A stretch of 59,463 nucleotides of DNA from Lysobacterales bacterium (GTDB lineage Bacteria > Pseudomonadota > Gammaproteobacteria > Xanthomonadales > Marinicellaceae). The translations under genes were made by a program, and so were the position numbers. Below the pieces are notes generated by a model. The model made no database searches, was not told the origin of the DNA, and saw only the letters and a list, made by a program, of their open reading frames with translations. Numbering within the stretch: position 1 is the first letter of the stretch; every line of letters starts with the position of its first letter. The stretch lies in assembly GCA_026988115.1 (NCBI GenBank), contig JALSLV010000039.1:1-59463 (forward strand), given 5' to 3'. Positions 43,652 to 54,400 of the stretch are shown here, in pieces.

Positions 43652-44869
43652 ATGAAAAGAGTCGTTATAACAGGTTATGGAATTGTTTCGTGCTTAGGTA
43701 ATAATAAACAAGAAGTCTTAAAATCATTGCAACAAGGCAAATCTGGTATCAGTTACCAAGAAGAATACAAACAACAAGGCCTACGCAGTCATGTGGCAGG
43801 TAGCATTGATATCAATTTAAAGGATCATATTGGACGTAAAGATTTACGTTTTATGAGTTCGAGTTCAGCCTATGCTTATATTGCTATGAAAGAAGCGATA
43901 CAACATTCAGGATTAAGTGATGAAGAAGTATCCAATGAGCGTACGGGACTGATTATCGGAGCAGGGGGTTCATCATCCAAATCTATTGTAGAAAGTGTCG
44001 ATAAGCTGCGAGCACGAGGTATACGTCGTGTTGGACCTTATGTAGTAACCAAATCAATGAGCAGTGGCATATCTGCGTGTTTGGCAACACCCTATAAAAT
44101 TAAAGGTTTGAACTATTCATTAAGTTCTGCCTGTGCAACCAGTACTCACTGTATTGGTTTGGCAATGGAACAAATTCAGTTTGGTAAGCAAGATGTGATA
44201 TTTGCAGGTGGCGGAGAAGAAGAACATTGGTCATTAAGCATGATGTTTGATGCTATGGGAGCCTTATCCACTTCCTATAATGACACTCCCGAAACAGCCT
44301 CACGTCCGTATGATCAAACGCGTGATGGATTTGTTATTGCAGGTGGAGCAGGGGTGATGGTGGTTGAGTCTCTGGAGCATGCACAAGCACGTGGTGCTAA
44401 TATAATATGTGAAATTGTTGGCTATGGAGCGACCTCTGATGGCTATAACATGGTTGCACCATCGGGTGAAGGAGCTGTGCGTTGCATGAATATGGCATTA
44501 AGCACTGTTGATGATAAAATTGATTACCTCAATGCACACGGTACCAGTACGCCTGTGGGTGATTTGGTCGAGTTAAAAGGCATTAAGGAAGTCTTTAATG
44601 AAGAAATGCCCAAAATCACCTCTACAAAATCACTCTCAGGTCATTCACTTGGTGCTGCTGGAGTTCATGAAGCTATTTACAGTACATTAATGATGGAAAA
44701 CAACTTCATTGCAGCATCAGCCAACTTAACAACGCTAGATGAAAATATTGATAAAGACACGCCAATTGTTGCCGAAAAAATTGAAAATATAGAATTAAAA
44801 ACAGTCATGTCTAACAGCTTTGGTTTTGGCGGAACAAATGCCACTTTGGTTTTTCAAAAGCTTGATTAA
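43652..44869 (+). CDS. fabB: 3-oxoacyl-ACP synthase I
   Basis: 405 residues. Elongates unsaturated acyl-ACPs. Triad Cys161 ([10 protein letters not shown]), His296 ([12 protein letters not shown]), His331 ([11 protein letters not shown]). [15 protein letters not shown] closes the fold. KAS I rather than KAS II is supported by the length and the adjacent fabA. Its 3' end overlaps the convergent DUF6122 gene by 4 nt. Confidence 0.96.
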   Translation: MKRVVITGYGIVSCLGNNKQEVLKSLQQGKSGISYQEEYKQQGLRSHVAGSIDINLKDHIGRKDLRFMSSSSAYAYIAMKEAIQHSGLSDEEVSNERTGLIIGAGGSSSKSIVESVDKLRARGIRRVGPYVVTKSMSSGISACLATPYKIKGLNYSLSSACATSTHCIGLAMEQIQFGKQDVIFAGGGEEEHWSLSMMFDAMGALSTSYNDTPETASRPYDQTRDGFVIAGGAGVMVVESLEHAQARGANIICEIVGYGATSDGYNMVAPSGEGAVRCMNMALSTVDDKIDYLNAHGTSTPVGDLVELKGIKEVFNEEMPKITSTKSLSGHSLGAAGVHEAIYSTLMMENNFIAASANLTTLDENIDKDTPIVAEKIENIELKTVMSNSFGFGGTNATLVFQKLD

Positions 44870-45180
44870 GTAAACCAGATTCCATTGCTTAGTTGGCAAT
44901 CAATGGAATCTAAAATCATATGAATAATTAAACCAATGCCAATAAAACGTAACTTAGGTATAAAACAGGCCAGTGCATATACTATTATCGGGAATAATTT
45001 ATGCAAGGGATGAAAGCCAATACTGCAACGCAAAGGATCGTAAATGGGTGTGGCTAATAAATGATCAATATCCACAACCATTGTGAGCATCATCAAAAAA
45101 TAAGCCTTTTTCCAGTTCTTTTTGAAGAATACAATACTTATGATTAATGGAATCAAAAAATGTAAAAAGATATGCAACAT
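44866..45180 (-). CDS. DUF6122 family membrane protein
   Basis: 104 residues, about three hydrophobic helices. [42 protein letters not shown] and [13 protein letters not shown] give a set of His/Asp residues reminiscent of the LexA-regulated YdjM/metal-dependent hydrolase group. Activity unknown. It overlaps the end of fabB and lies 12 nt after the hybrid sensor gene ends. Confidence 0.8.
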   Translation of the reverse strand: MLHIFLHFLIPLIISIVFFKKNWKKAYFLMMLTMVVDIDHLLATPIYDPLRCSIGFHPLHKLFPIIVYALACFIPKLRFIGIGLIIHMILDSIDCQLSNGIWFT

Positions 45181-45192
45181 ATGATGATTAAA

Positions 45193-48100
45193 TTATACTC
45201 TCTTGTTTAATGTTTGGTAAGCTTTTGGAGTTATACCGTATTTTTTCTTAAAACAACTACCAAAATAAGAAACCGAACTAAAACCGCACTCATCACTGAC
45301 TATTCCCACTTGGTAACCATCTTTGAGTTTCATGGCGGCTTTTTCAAGGCGATAATCTCGCAACATTTCCATTGGGTTTTGATCTATTAAGGCTTTAAGC
45401 TTGCGTTGTAGTTGCCTTTCACTTATTGCCATTTTTGAAGCTAAATCGGCTTTTTGGAAATATTCATTGCTGTAATATTTGCCAATAACATCTTTAAATT
45501 TATCAATAAATTTTTCATCTTGTTTTGATAAATTGAGAGAATCAAGAGCAGAATTGCTTCGAATGGCTTGATTGGTTTGTTTTTGTAACATTTTTCTAAT
45601 GATTAATATGTTATCAATTTGAGCATTAAGTTCTTCGGAATTGAAAGGTTTTGTCATATAAGTATCAATGTTTTCACGCCATCCTTTAATGCGGCTTTGA
45701 GTTGTATTTAAGGCTGTAAGTAAAATTATTGGAATATGCGATGTGCGTCCATCATGGCGTAAAATTCTTGTGACTTGATAACCATCCATTCCTGGCATCA
45801 TAACATCACAGATAATTATATCGGGTGATGTTTTTAGTGCAACACCAATACCTTTTTGACCTCTGTGTGCAAATAAGCAGTTGAATTTGTGTTTTAACAC
45901 GTTGTGAATGTGTTGTTGCATATCCAGGTTGTCTTCAATTATTAAAACAGTAATCTGATTCTTAAGTTTGCTAGTTTGTTTTATAAACTGTGTCGGATTC
46001 AGCTCATTTTCTGTGTTTTTTACTAATTGATCCACCATGATTTCTGACATTTCTTCCTGTGCCTGAATTTCAGTTATTGGAAAAGTTACTGAAAAAGTTG
46101 AGCCCTGTCCCCATTGGCTCTTTAATTCCACATGACCATCATTGGCCTCAGTAATCTCTTTAACTACGGATAGCCCTATGCCTGTACCTGCTATATTTTT
46201 ATGCGTATCAAGCCGTGCGAAACGTTTAAATATCTTAGCTCTGTCTTGTTCTTTAATTCCTGAACCTGAATCTGATACATTAATCGTTACTTGCCCATTA
46301 ACATGAGTTGAATACAAAATAATTTTGCCACCTTCATTGGTGTATTTTAGGGCGTTAGAAAGTAAATTGCTCACCACTACTTCAAGACATTCTGCAGTAG
46401 CGTATATATTGACATCTATCTTATTATCTAATTGAAAGTCTATATTTTTATTAAGTGCAAGTGGTCTAAAGGCTTCATAAAGCATTAATAAGGTCGGTTG
46501 AACAGCTTGAGATTTGCGAATTACTTCTTTGTCATTTTCGGCTTGAGATAGTTTTAATATTTGCGCAACCATCAAAAGCAACCGTTTGGCATTGCGTTCA
46601 ATCATACTTAATTCATTAGAATGTTTAATCAACTCCTTATGTTTTGTTAGTTGTTCAGCAGGGCCTAAAATCAATGCCAATGGTGTTTTAAACTCATGGG
46701 TAATATTAGCAAAGACTTCATTTTTATGCTCCAATAACGATTCAACCATTTTTTTTTGTTGATTCACTTCTTGAGTGCGTTCTTTTACTTTTTGTTCTAA
46801 ATATATTGCACGTTTTCGACTCGCAATGGTTTTAAAACGAATAAAGCCCCAAATGGATAGAAGAATAAAAAAAGTGTATAAAGCATAGGCCCAAGGAGAA
46901 AACCAAGGAGCAGGATTGACAATGATTTTTAATTCTTTAGGTTCTGTAGACCACACACCATCTTTGTTTGAACCTTTAACTTGAAAAGTATATTCACCTG
47001 CACTTAAGTTAGTATAGGTTGCTTGACGGTTTTTTGCATCAGTGTAGACCCAATCTTGTTGAAATCCCTTTAACCGGTAAGCGTATTGGTTTCGCATTGG
47101 ATCCGCATAATCCAGAGCTGCAAACTCAAAACCAATGATGTAGTCCTTGTGATCTAAATTAAGCTGATCGATATAGTTTATGGGCTTATCAAGTTTGAAT
47201 TTATTATTTTTTGTTGTATCTATAGGTTCATTAAAGTAATTAAAATCTGTGAGGATAATATTGGGCTTATTTAAATTAAATTTAATATCAGAGGGTTTAA
47301 ATTTCATTGCTCCTTGTTTTCCTCCTAAATATACCTCGTTATTATCAGCATCATACCAGTATGAATTGTTAATAAAACCACCTTTCATTACTCCGTCTTT
47401 TTCTGTGTATAATAGTTTTTCATGTGTCTTTGAGTTGTATTTGAAAAGTCCTTTATTAGTAGCCAGCCATAGCATATTATTTCCAGTATCTACAATGCTA
47501 TTAAGCTTGATATGAAGAGGGATATTTGATAAATATGGGTTGATTATTTTAACTTTTCCATTTATGTCGATTTTGTATATTAATTGGTCATTTGCTCCAA
47601 ACCATAAATTATTTTGGTTATCTAAAGTTAGTGCAGTAATAAAATTTATTTTTTGGTCATTGGAGTGTAAATCTATCAATTTTAATATATTGTTTTTTAA
47701 TTGAGCAATCCCTTTGTTGGTTGAAAAATAATAGTTGCCTTTGTTATCGTTGGCATAATTATAAATACTCAGGTTGTTATTTTTACTGTTTTTTATTTCT
47801 ACTGGGTTTAGTTTTTCATTTTTAGTGTTGTAGGTGAATAGTCCTTTTTTATAACTTCCTAAAAGCAACTGATTATTTTTGTATTCAGTAGAAAAATAGA
47901 AGCTAATATTTTTAAATTGTTCACCTTTTCTTGTTATTATGTTTGTTTTAGGGTCAATTACGTCTAATCCTCCCTCGGCATTTGTAATCCAAATATTTGA
48001 GTTTATTGATTGATGAATTGATAACAACTCATTTGAAGACAATGAATTGTTGTTGTTTTCTTCACTGTTAAATAACGTACATCTATTTTTTGTAATTTTA

Positions 48101-49206
48101 ACTAACCCATTTTGAGTTGCTAACCATACCGCTTTTGATTTTGATATTAATATGCTATTTATAGAATAGTATTTTTCACAAGATGTGTTTGCTTTAATAA
48201 ATGGAAATTGTTTAAAATTGAAATTATTTAAACTAATGCTCCCAACACCAGAATGAAAAGTTCCAACCCATAAAACATTAGATTGATCAACAAATAATGA
48301 AAATATTGAATTGTCAGTAAGTCCAAAATGAGAATTCGGGTTATGAGAATAGTGTTTTATTTTTTCAGTTGAGTAATCGTAACGAAATAAGCCATCGTAA
48401 ATAGTGCCTAACCACAGGTAATTATCGCTAGAAAAAATTGAATAAATACTATTTTTTAAGGAGGTTTTTTTCTTAAAACAATTGCATTCATTGTTATAAG
48501 AATAAAGTCCATCTTCTCTTCCTAGCCATATTGAGTTTGACCCATCTTTATAAAGTTGATAGTTCTTTGCAATTTTATTAGAGTTTACATTTATTTTTTC
48601 TACCTTATTTGATGAAAGATTAATTTTAAGAATGTTTTGTTCTGTGACAGCTAAGATTGAATGCGTATCAAAATCTATAAAGTGATAAGGTTTATCATTT
48701 GCCAAAGCGAATATATTTATGGGATGTTTATTTTTGATTTTATAGATGCCTTTATTTGATCCGACCCATAGAGTGTTGTTTTTAGCGTAAATAGCAGTAA
48801 TGGTATGGCTATTGTCTAATAAATTAAGTTTTTTGACAGTTCCTTTATTAAATTGATAAACACCATTGGTTTTTGAAGCAATATATACAGAACCATTTTG
48901 GTCAAGTGCTAAATCCCAAATATCTCCTAATGAATTATTATTGCTATCGTAAATATTATGTATTTTATAACCATCGTAATGAACAAGTCCTGATGCTGTT
49001 GCAAACCACATGCGTTTTTCTTTATCTTGGATGATTTTTCTAATAACAGTGCTGGGCAATCCATCTTTAAGTGAAATTGTTGAAAGATTAAATGGAAAAG
49101 CAATACTTTGAATACAGTAAAGGAAAATACTGAATAAAATTATTGCTTTGAAAAATGCCAGGATGCCATTCTTTTTAAAAGTATGTTGAGAAAAACTAAT
49201 GTTCAA
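45193..49206 (-). CDS. Hybrid two-component system protein (propeller sensor kinase, receiver, AraC-type regulator)
   Basis: 1337 residues in one chain. N-terminal membrane helix/signal, then two seven-blade two-component-regulator propellers (repeats such as MWFATASGLVHYDG, LWVGSNKGIYKI, LWVGTFHSGVG) to about 690, Y_Y_Y domain about 690-765, transmembrane helix about 770-790, HisKA with His837 (ITHEFKTPLALILG), HATPase, receiver with Asp1134 (IICDVMMPGMDGY) and a C-terminal AraC-type double helix-turn-helix (about 1235-1335, CGFSSVSYFGSCFKKKYGITPKAY). This is the HTCS plan best known from Bacteroidetes polysaccharide use. No polysaccharide-utilisation genes are adjacent. It may control the nearby secretome, which is inference. 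Confidence 0.93.
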   Translation of the reverse strand: MNISFSQHTFKKNGILAFFKAIILFSIFLYCIQSIAFPFNLSTISLKDGLPSTVIRKIIQDKEKRMWFATASGLVHYDGYKIHNIYDSNNNSLGDIWDLALDQNGSVYIASKTNGVYQFNKGTVKKLNLLDNSHTITAIYAKNNTLWVGSNKGIYKIKNKHPINIFALANDKPYHFIDFDTHSILAVTEQNILKINLSSNKVEKINVNSNKIAKNYQLYKDGSNSIWLGREDGLYSYNNECNCFKKKTSLKNSIYSIFSSDNYLWLGTIYDGLFRYDYSTEKIKHYSHNPNSHFGLTDNSIFSLFVDQSNVLWVGTFHSGVGSISLNNFNFKQFPFIKANTSCEKYYSINSILISKSKAVWLATQNGLVKITKNRCTLFNSEENNNNSLSSNELLSIHQSINSNIWITNAEGGLDVIDPKTNIITRKGEQFKNISFYFSTEYKNNQLLLGSYKKGLFTYNTKNEKLNPVEIKNSKNNNLSIYNYANDNKGNYYFSTNKGIAQLKNNILKLIDLHSNDQKINFITALTLDNQNNLWFGANDQLIYKIDINGKVKIINPYLSNIPLHIKLNSIVDTGNNMLWLATNKGLFKYNSKTHEKLLYTEKDGVMKGGFINNSYWYDADNNEVYLGGKQGAMKFKPSDIKFNLNKPNIILTDFNYFNEPIDTTKNNKFKLDKPINYIDQLNLDHKDYIIGFEFAALDYADPMRNQYAYRLKGFQQDWVYTDAKNRQATYTNLSAGEYTFQVKGSNKDGVWSTEPKELKIIVNPAPWFSPWAYALYTFFILLSIWGFIRFKTIASRKRAIYLEQKVKERTQEVNQQKKMVESLLEHKNEVFANITHEFKTPLALILGPAEQLTKHKELIKHSNELSMIERNAKRLLLMVAQILKLSQAENDKEVIRKSQAVQPTLLMLYEAFRPLALNKNIDFQLDNKIDVNIYATAECLEVVVSNLLSNALKYTNEGGKIILYSTHVNGQVTINVSDSGSGIKEQDRAKIFKRFARLDTHKNIAGTGIGLSVVKEITEANDGHVELKSQWGQGSTFSVTFPITEIQAQEEMSEIMVDQLVKNTENELNPTQFIKQTSKLKNQITVLIIEDNLDMQQHIHNVLKHKFNCLFAHRGQKGIGVALKTSPDIIICDVMMPGMDGYQVTRILRHDGRTSHIPIILLTALNTTQSRIKGWRENIDTYMTKPFNSEELNAQIDNILIIRKMLQKQTNQAIRSNSALDSLNLSKQDEKFIDKFKDVIGKYYSNEYFQKADLASKMAISERQLQRKLKALIDQNPMEMLRDYRLEKAAMKLKDGYQVGIVSDECGFSSVSYFGSCFKKKYGITPKAYQTLNKRV

Positions 49207-49246
49207 TTCTATAATTAGAAAATTTATTAATTAGGTATTTTAATAT

Positions 49247-49291
49247 AAAAAATGAAATACCTCAAAGAAATTAACTTCATTGAGGCATTTC
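49247..49291 (-). terminator. Rho-independent terminator (minus strand)
   Basis: Arms 49254-49265 and 49280-49291 (GAAATACCTCAA with TTGAGGCATTTC, one mismatch), followed on the minus strand by ATTTTTTA. It ends the small Cys-rich gene at 49341-49646 and isolates it from the hybrid sensor gene. Confidence 0.75.
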
Positions 49292-49340
49292 AATCGCATC
49301 AGTTTAATACTAAGTAGAAAGCAAGACGATAATTGTGTTT

Positions 49341-49646
49341 TTATAAATCTGGATCATTATATTGAACAGTTCTATCTAATGAACAATGACGTGGGTTGTT
49401 GTAAACATTATTCAGAATGCAAGGGGTTACAGAGTTGATATGGTTACTTCCTTTTTGAACGCCTGGGTGTGAAACTGCACAAGAGCCAACAGGGGTTTGA
49501 ATGGTTGATTCATAAGATGGGCAAGATTTATCCCCAAGAAGATGTGCATATTCTACTCCATTGTGGTAACAGCTTGTTTCATAAAATCCCCTTGCATTAG
49601 TTGTTTGAACAAGTGTGATAGTTATTAAAAGAATTAGTATTCTCAT
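49341..49646 (-). CDS. Small Cys-rich secreted protein
   Basis: 101 residues, signal peptide RILILLITITLVQTTNA. The mature part has five Cys (CYHNG, KSCPSY, GSCAVS, TPCILN, RHCSLD) and many Asn/His/Ser. No family recognised. Flanked by its own terminator and by 402 bp without genes, so likely a single-gene unit. Confidence 0.6.
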   Translation of the reverse strand: MRILILLITITLVQTTNARGFYETSCYHNGVEYAHLLGDKSCPSYESTIQTPVGSCAVSHPGVQKGSNHINSVTPCILNNVYNNPRHCSLDRTVQYNDPDL

Positions 49647-50048
49647 CTTTTTTTCCTCATAGGTTAAGTTGAATAAATATTATATTGTTTTATAAAGCTA
49701 AGATTCAAGGTGGCGTCCTGAATTTAATGTTTATTGTCTTTTTATTATTAGTTGTTAATGTATATTTGATAAATTAAGTCTTAATTTCAATCACTCTAAA
49801 ATGTATTTGCAGTTTATTATAGGGTTAAATCAATTGACTATTTTGACGAAGTGTTAGGTTTAAAGCGTAACTACATCAAATAAAATTGAAAAAGCATGAA
49901 CAACTATGCAATTTAATTTTAACTAGTAGTGACACAAAATAATACTTGCTGAGAAAACTTCTAAGTTAGTGCCTCCTTAATATTCGATTGATTTGACGTA
50001 TGTAAAAATTTAATTTACATTTATATCAATTTTAAAAAGAGAAAAATT
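49647..50048. other. Gene-poor intergenic region with one promoter
   Basis: No supported reading frame, repeat or RNA is visible. Near the right end, TTGACG (49993-49998), a 17-bp spacer and TACATT (50016-50021) form a plausible sigma70 promoter for the small gene at 50049. The promoter serving the minus gene was not identified. Confidence 0.5.
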
Positions 50049-50342
50049 ATGAAAAAATTATTTATTATGGCTTTGTTAGTAGGTTTCATTTCTTCTGTAA
50101 ATTCACAAACAATATCAAATCCTTTTGAGTTGCAGAAGGCAAAAATTAGTGCAAACACAATTGTAGCAGGAGCTGTTCAGAATTATCGTTTTGGAAATGC
50201 TTGTGTTCAAAGGTGTCAAGACAGCTATAATGTTTGTATGAGTAATGCGACAACACCTATACAAGAAGTGGGTTGTAGTGTGAGATCTGAAGTATGTTTT
50301 TATAACTGTGGATTTGATGGGTTACCTCCTTTTGCAAGATAA
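50049..50342 (+). CDS. Small secreted protein with mirrored cysteine spacing
   Basis: 97 residues. Signal peptide KKLFIMALLVGFISSVNS. The C-terminal half has six Cys spaced CX3C, X6, C, X12, C, X6, CX3C, a mirror-symmetric pattern expected for a disulfide-stapled helical hairpin (pairs 1-6, 2-5, 3-4). GAGAAAAATT precedes the ATG as a weak ribosome site. No family recognised. Confidence 0.65.
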   Translation: MKKLFIMALLVGFISSVNSQTISNPFELQKAKISANTIVAGAVQNYRFGNACVQRCQDSYNVCMSNATTPIQEVGCSVRSEVCFYNCGFDGLPPFAR

Positions 50343-50353
50343 ATTATAGTAAA

Positions 50354-50402
50354 TTCACATGCAATAATTATTCTTTATAGATAGTGTTATTGCATGTGAA
50401 TA
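50354..50402. terminator. Hairpin between convergent genes
   Basis: Perfect 15-bp arms ATTCACATGCAATAA (50354-50368) and 50388-50402, 19-nt loop, no T-run. Its position between the convergent small gene and rlmJ suggests a bidirectional terminator or mRNA-end stabiliser. Confidence 0.5.
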
Positions 50403-50427
50403 TAGATTAATATTTCAATGCCATATA

Positions 50428-51270
50428 TTATTCCTTAACAATCTGCTCAAGCTTGTAACTGGCATAATTATCTTGTTTTAATTTTTCTACTAACCACGGT
50501 AAGACTTGTTGCATTTGTTGGGCTAATTTCCATGGGGGATTGATGATTATCACGCCTGTTCCTGTCATTCCGTGTTCGTCAGAATCTTCTTTAATATTTA
50601 ATTCGACTCGCAAAATGTTCTTAATCCCTGAATTTTTAAACTGATTGCAAAACCGTTCGGTATTGTGGCGCGAAACAACAGGATACCAGATAGCATAAAT
50701 GCCAGTGGCAAAAAGCTTGTGTGCTTGCTTAATATTTTTAATCACATCATTGTATTCATTTTTTAACTCATATGGCGGGTCGATAAGAATCAACCCACGG
50801 CGTTGAATGGGAGGGAGTATGGCATTGAGGTGTTTATAGCCATCTTTTTGCACTACATTAATGCTGCGCAGGTGATTAAATTCCTGTTCTAAAATGGCAT
50901 GATCGGTTGGGTGTAGTTCACTGAGTTCTAAACGGTTGTGTTTTGACATGAGTTTATGAGCAACCAAGGGTGAGCCAGGATATATTTTTAATTGCCCATC
51001 AGCGTTCAAGTCTTTTATTATATCAAGGTAGGTCATTAACTCTTTTGGTGGGTTTTGAGCTTGCCAAATCTTTTCGATACCTTCTTTGTATTCGGCATTT
51101 TTGCTGGAATATTTGCTAAATAAACTGTATTTCCCAGCCCCTGCATGGGTGTCAATATACACAAAGGCTTTGGGTTTTTGCTTAAGTGCTTCAATAATAA
51201 GTGTCTGAGCGGTGTGTTTGAGAACATCGGCAAAATTGCCTGCATGAAAACTGTGGCGATAACTGAGCAT
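50428..51270 (-). CDS. rlmJ: 23S rRNA (adenine(2030)-N6)-methyltransferase
   Basis: 280 residues. Opens with LSYRHSFHAGNFADVLKH, the RlmJ signature. IDTHAGAGKY is the SAM-binding loop and LILIDPPYEL is the catalytic DPPY motif. GTGVIIINPPWKL is also conserved. Complete single-domain enzyme modifying A2030 of 23S rRNA. Confidence 0.95.
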   Translation of the reverse strand: MLSYRHSFHAGNFADVLKHTAQTLIIEALKQKPKAFVYIDTHAGAGKYSLFSKYSSKNAEYKEGIEKIWQAQNPPKELMTYLDIIKDLNADGQLKIYPGSPLVAHKLMSKHNRLELSELHPTDHAILEQEFNHLRSINVVQKDGYKHLNAILPPIQRRGLILIDPPYELKNEYNDVIKNIKQAHKLFATGIYAIWYPVVSRHNTERFCNQFKNSGIKNILRVELNIKEDSDEHGMTGTGVIIINPPWKLAQQMQQVLPWLVEKLKQDNYASYKLEQIVKE

Positions 51271-51444
51271 GGCTAGCCTGAATAATTAAAGGCTTATTTT
51301 ATAATGAAAGTGGCTTAGAGTAATAGGGACAATCACTCCAATGACTAAAAAGTACAAACATTTGCAACATATGTGTTAACAGTGATATTTATGTTTACTT
51401 TAAAATGGGTGTTAAATTAAAAAAAGTTCTTCTGGAGAATAACC

Positions 51445-54400
51445 TTGAAAAAATATTACCCACTATTAGTGTTTCTTATTCTGCTAAATCATATGGCGTA
51501 TGGTGCAAATAGAAATTACAATGTCTTTATCGATAAAGACAATAGAACTTCAACGGGTTGTACGGTATTACAGCCTGATTTTAGCACTCAATTCGATGGA
51601 ATAGATGGTTACATATCTATTGAAACCAGTGGAAGTGCCGTAGCAATCACAAATTCTTTATACCACAAATGCATTGGCGGCTCTTTTGATGCTGGCAGTG
51701 CCATTGTTAACTCGGCTCTTGGATTAAATACCAGCATTACTGGTGATGATATTTTTGAGATGCAAATTAGCACGGCTGACTTGGATATTCGTTCGTCAAC
51801 GGTTGTTAGGCTTTATTTTTCTACTGACTCAAATACCTCTTCGGATATTGTAGTCACTATAAACTCAGGTAATGCCATTCTTTTTGGGGTGGCATTTCCA
51901 ATTCCATTTTTATCTTTGACTTCGTTACTTTTGTTATCGTTGTTAACATTTTTCATTGCTAAAAGAGCTTTTAAAAAGAATAAAATTTTATTGTCTGCTG
52001 TTTTACTTGTTCCGACTCTGGTTTGGGCGGTTTTTGCCTTTGTTATTGATGGACAAGTCAATGATTGGTCAAGTTTTACTGCCATTGATGATCCAATTGG
52101 TGATAACTCAGCTGCTGGTAATTTTTCAGATATTACTCATGTTTATGCTAATCTCGAACAAGATTTGTTTACCACGCGAATGGATGTGGTTGATGTGGAA
52201 AATCAAGCACCAACAGCTAATGATGTAACAACTAATGTGTTTGAAGACAATGCGTTAGTTGTAACAATGAGTGGGGCAGATACTGATGGCGATGCATTAG
52301 TGTTTCTAATTGATACCCCTCCTGTAAATGGTTCACTTTCTGTTGTGAATTCCATAAATGCTACGTCAGCTTCTGTTGTTTATACACCAAATGTGGATTT
52401 TAATGGCACTGACAGTTTTACTTATTTTGCCAATGATGGTCAGGTTAATTCTATTGCTGCATCGATAACTATTGCGATTAATCCAGTTAATGATATGCCA
52501 AGCTTTAACACAGGTGGTACTGTTACTGTTATTGAAGAATCAGGAGCTTATTCTGCAGCATGGGCTAGCAATATCTCACCAGGACCAGCAGATGAGAGTG
52601 CTCAAACCACAAGCTTCACTATTGTTAGCGTAACTAACTCTAGCTTGTTCTCCTCACAGCCAACGCTTGATTCAACTGGTAATTTAATGTTTACCCCTGC
52701 TGTAGATGAGTTTGGAACAGCGGCTGTTACAGTTAGTATATCTGATAATGGTGGAACAGCAAATGGTGGTATTGATACTTCGGTTAATCAAACTTTTGAT
52801 ATTATTATTACCAACGTCAATGACGCTCCTTCTTTTACAGCCGGAGCAAACCAAAGTGTCGTTGAGGATGCAGGAGCGCAAACTGTCGTTGGATGGGCTT
52901 CTGCTCTTTCTGCAGGGCCTGCCAATGAGTCTGCACAAGTGTTGAGTTTTAATGTAACAAATGATAATAACAGTTTATTCAGTGTTCAACCTGCAATAAA
53001 TTCAGCAGGTAACTTAACTTATACATCTGCACTAAATGCAAATGGTTTTGCTACTATTATGGTTAACATTATGGACGATGGCGGAACTGCCAATGGTGGA
53101 ATTGACACCTCGGCTAATCAAACTTTTACAATTGCGGTGATGGCAGTTAATGATGCACCTAGCTTTACAGTAGGAGGTAATGTTACTGTTTTAGAAGATT
53201 TCATGGCTTATACTGCACCCTGGGCAAGTGCTTTATCAGCAGGTCCTGCAGATGAGTCGGGTCAATCACTGTCTTTTACTGCCACTAACAGTAATAACTC
53301 TTTATTCTCAGTGCAACCTAGTATAAGTAATACTGGGCAATTACAGTTCACACCTGCTGTTGAAATGAATGGGATTGCTACTGTTTCTGTCACACTTATG
53401 GATAATGGAGGTGTCGCAAATGGTGGAAATGATACATCTGTAACGCAGATGTTTACAATAAGTATTACTGCCGTCAATGATGCACCACAATTTACCAAAG
53501 GAGCAGATCAAAGTGTGATACAAAACTCTGGAGCTCAATTGGTTAGTGCTTGGGTTGTTGCCTCCTCAGTAGGACCTGCAAATGAAGCCGCACAAACCTT
53601 AAGTTATAACCTGAGCAATAACAATAACTCCTTATTCAGTGTTCAACCAAGTGTTAATGCCGCAGGGGATTTAAGCTATACTTCCGCAACCAATCAAAAC
53701 GGTGTAGCAACGGTTACTATTAATGTTATGGATGATGGTGGAACGGCTAATGGCGGCAATGATACATCGCCTGACCAAACCTTCACCATTACCATAACAA
53801 ACCCACCTCCAGCAAAGGCAAATCCTTCCTTTGAGGTAACAACAAATATTCAAATCAATGTACCCAGTGGCAGTGGTTTGCTCAATGGCGCTACGGGAGG
53901 AACGGGCACTTTAACAGTAGGCAATGCCATGAACCCCCCACCAACAACAACAGCAAATGGCGGAAACTTGTCAATTACCGCTGCTACAGGTTTATTTACC
54001 TACAATCCACCTGCTGGTCAAGACACAGGGACAGATTCATTTATTTATAAAATTTGTGACTCGGTTGGTGTATGTTCTGCTGATATCACCACAACCTTTA
54101 ATCTTACAGGTAATACCATTTGGTTTATCGATAAAGCCGCTGCTGCAGGAGGCAACGGTCGCTTGACAACTCCTTATAATAGTATCGCTGGTTTTAATGC
54201 AATTCAGGATCTTGGTGGAGCCAATAAAGCTGCGATTGCAATCGTTGCCTCGGCAGGAGATTATATTTATTTAAAAGCTGGTAATTATTCGGATGGAATA
54301 TTGTTGCTAGCTAATCAAATGGTATTGGGTGATGGTACGAGTGGAAGCTTTGATGCGATTACAGGCATCACTGCAAGTGCTCATAGTGTAGCTAGACCTA

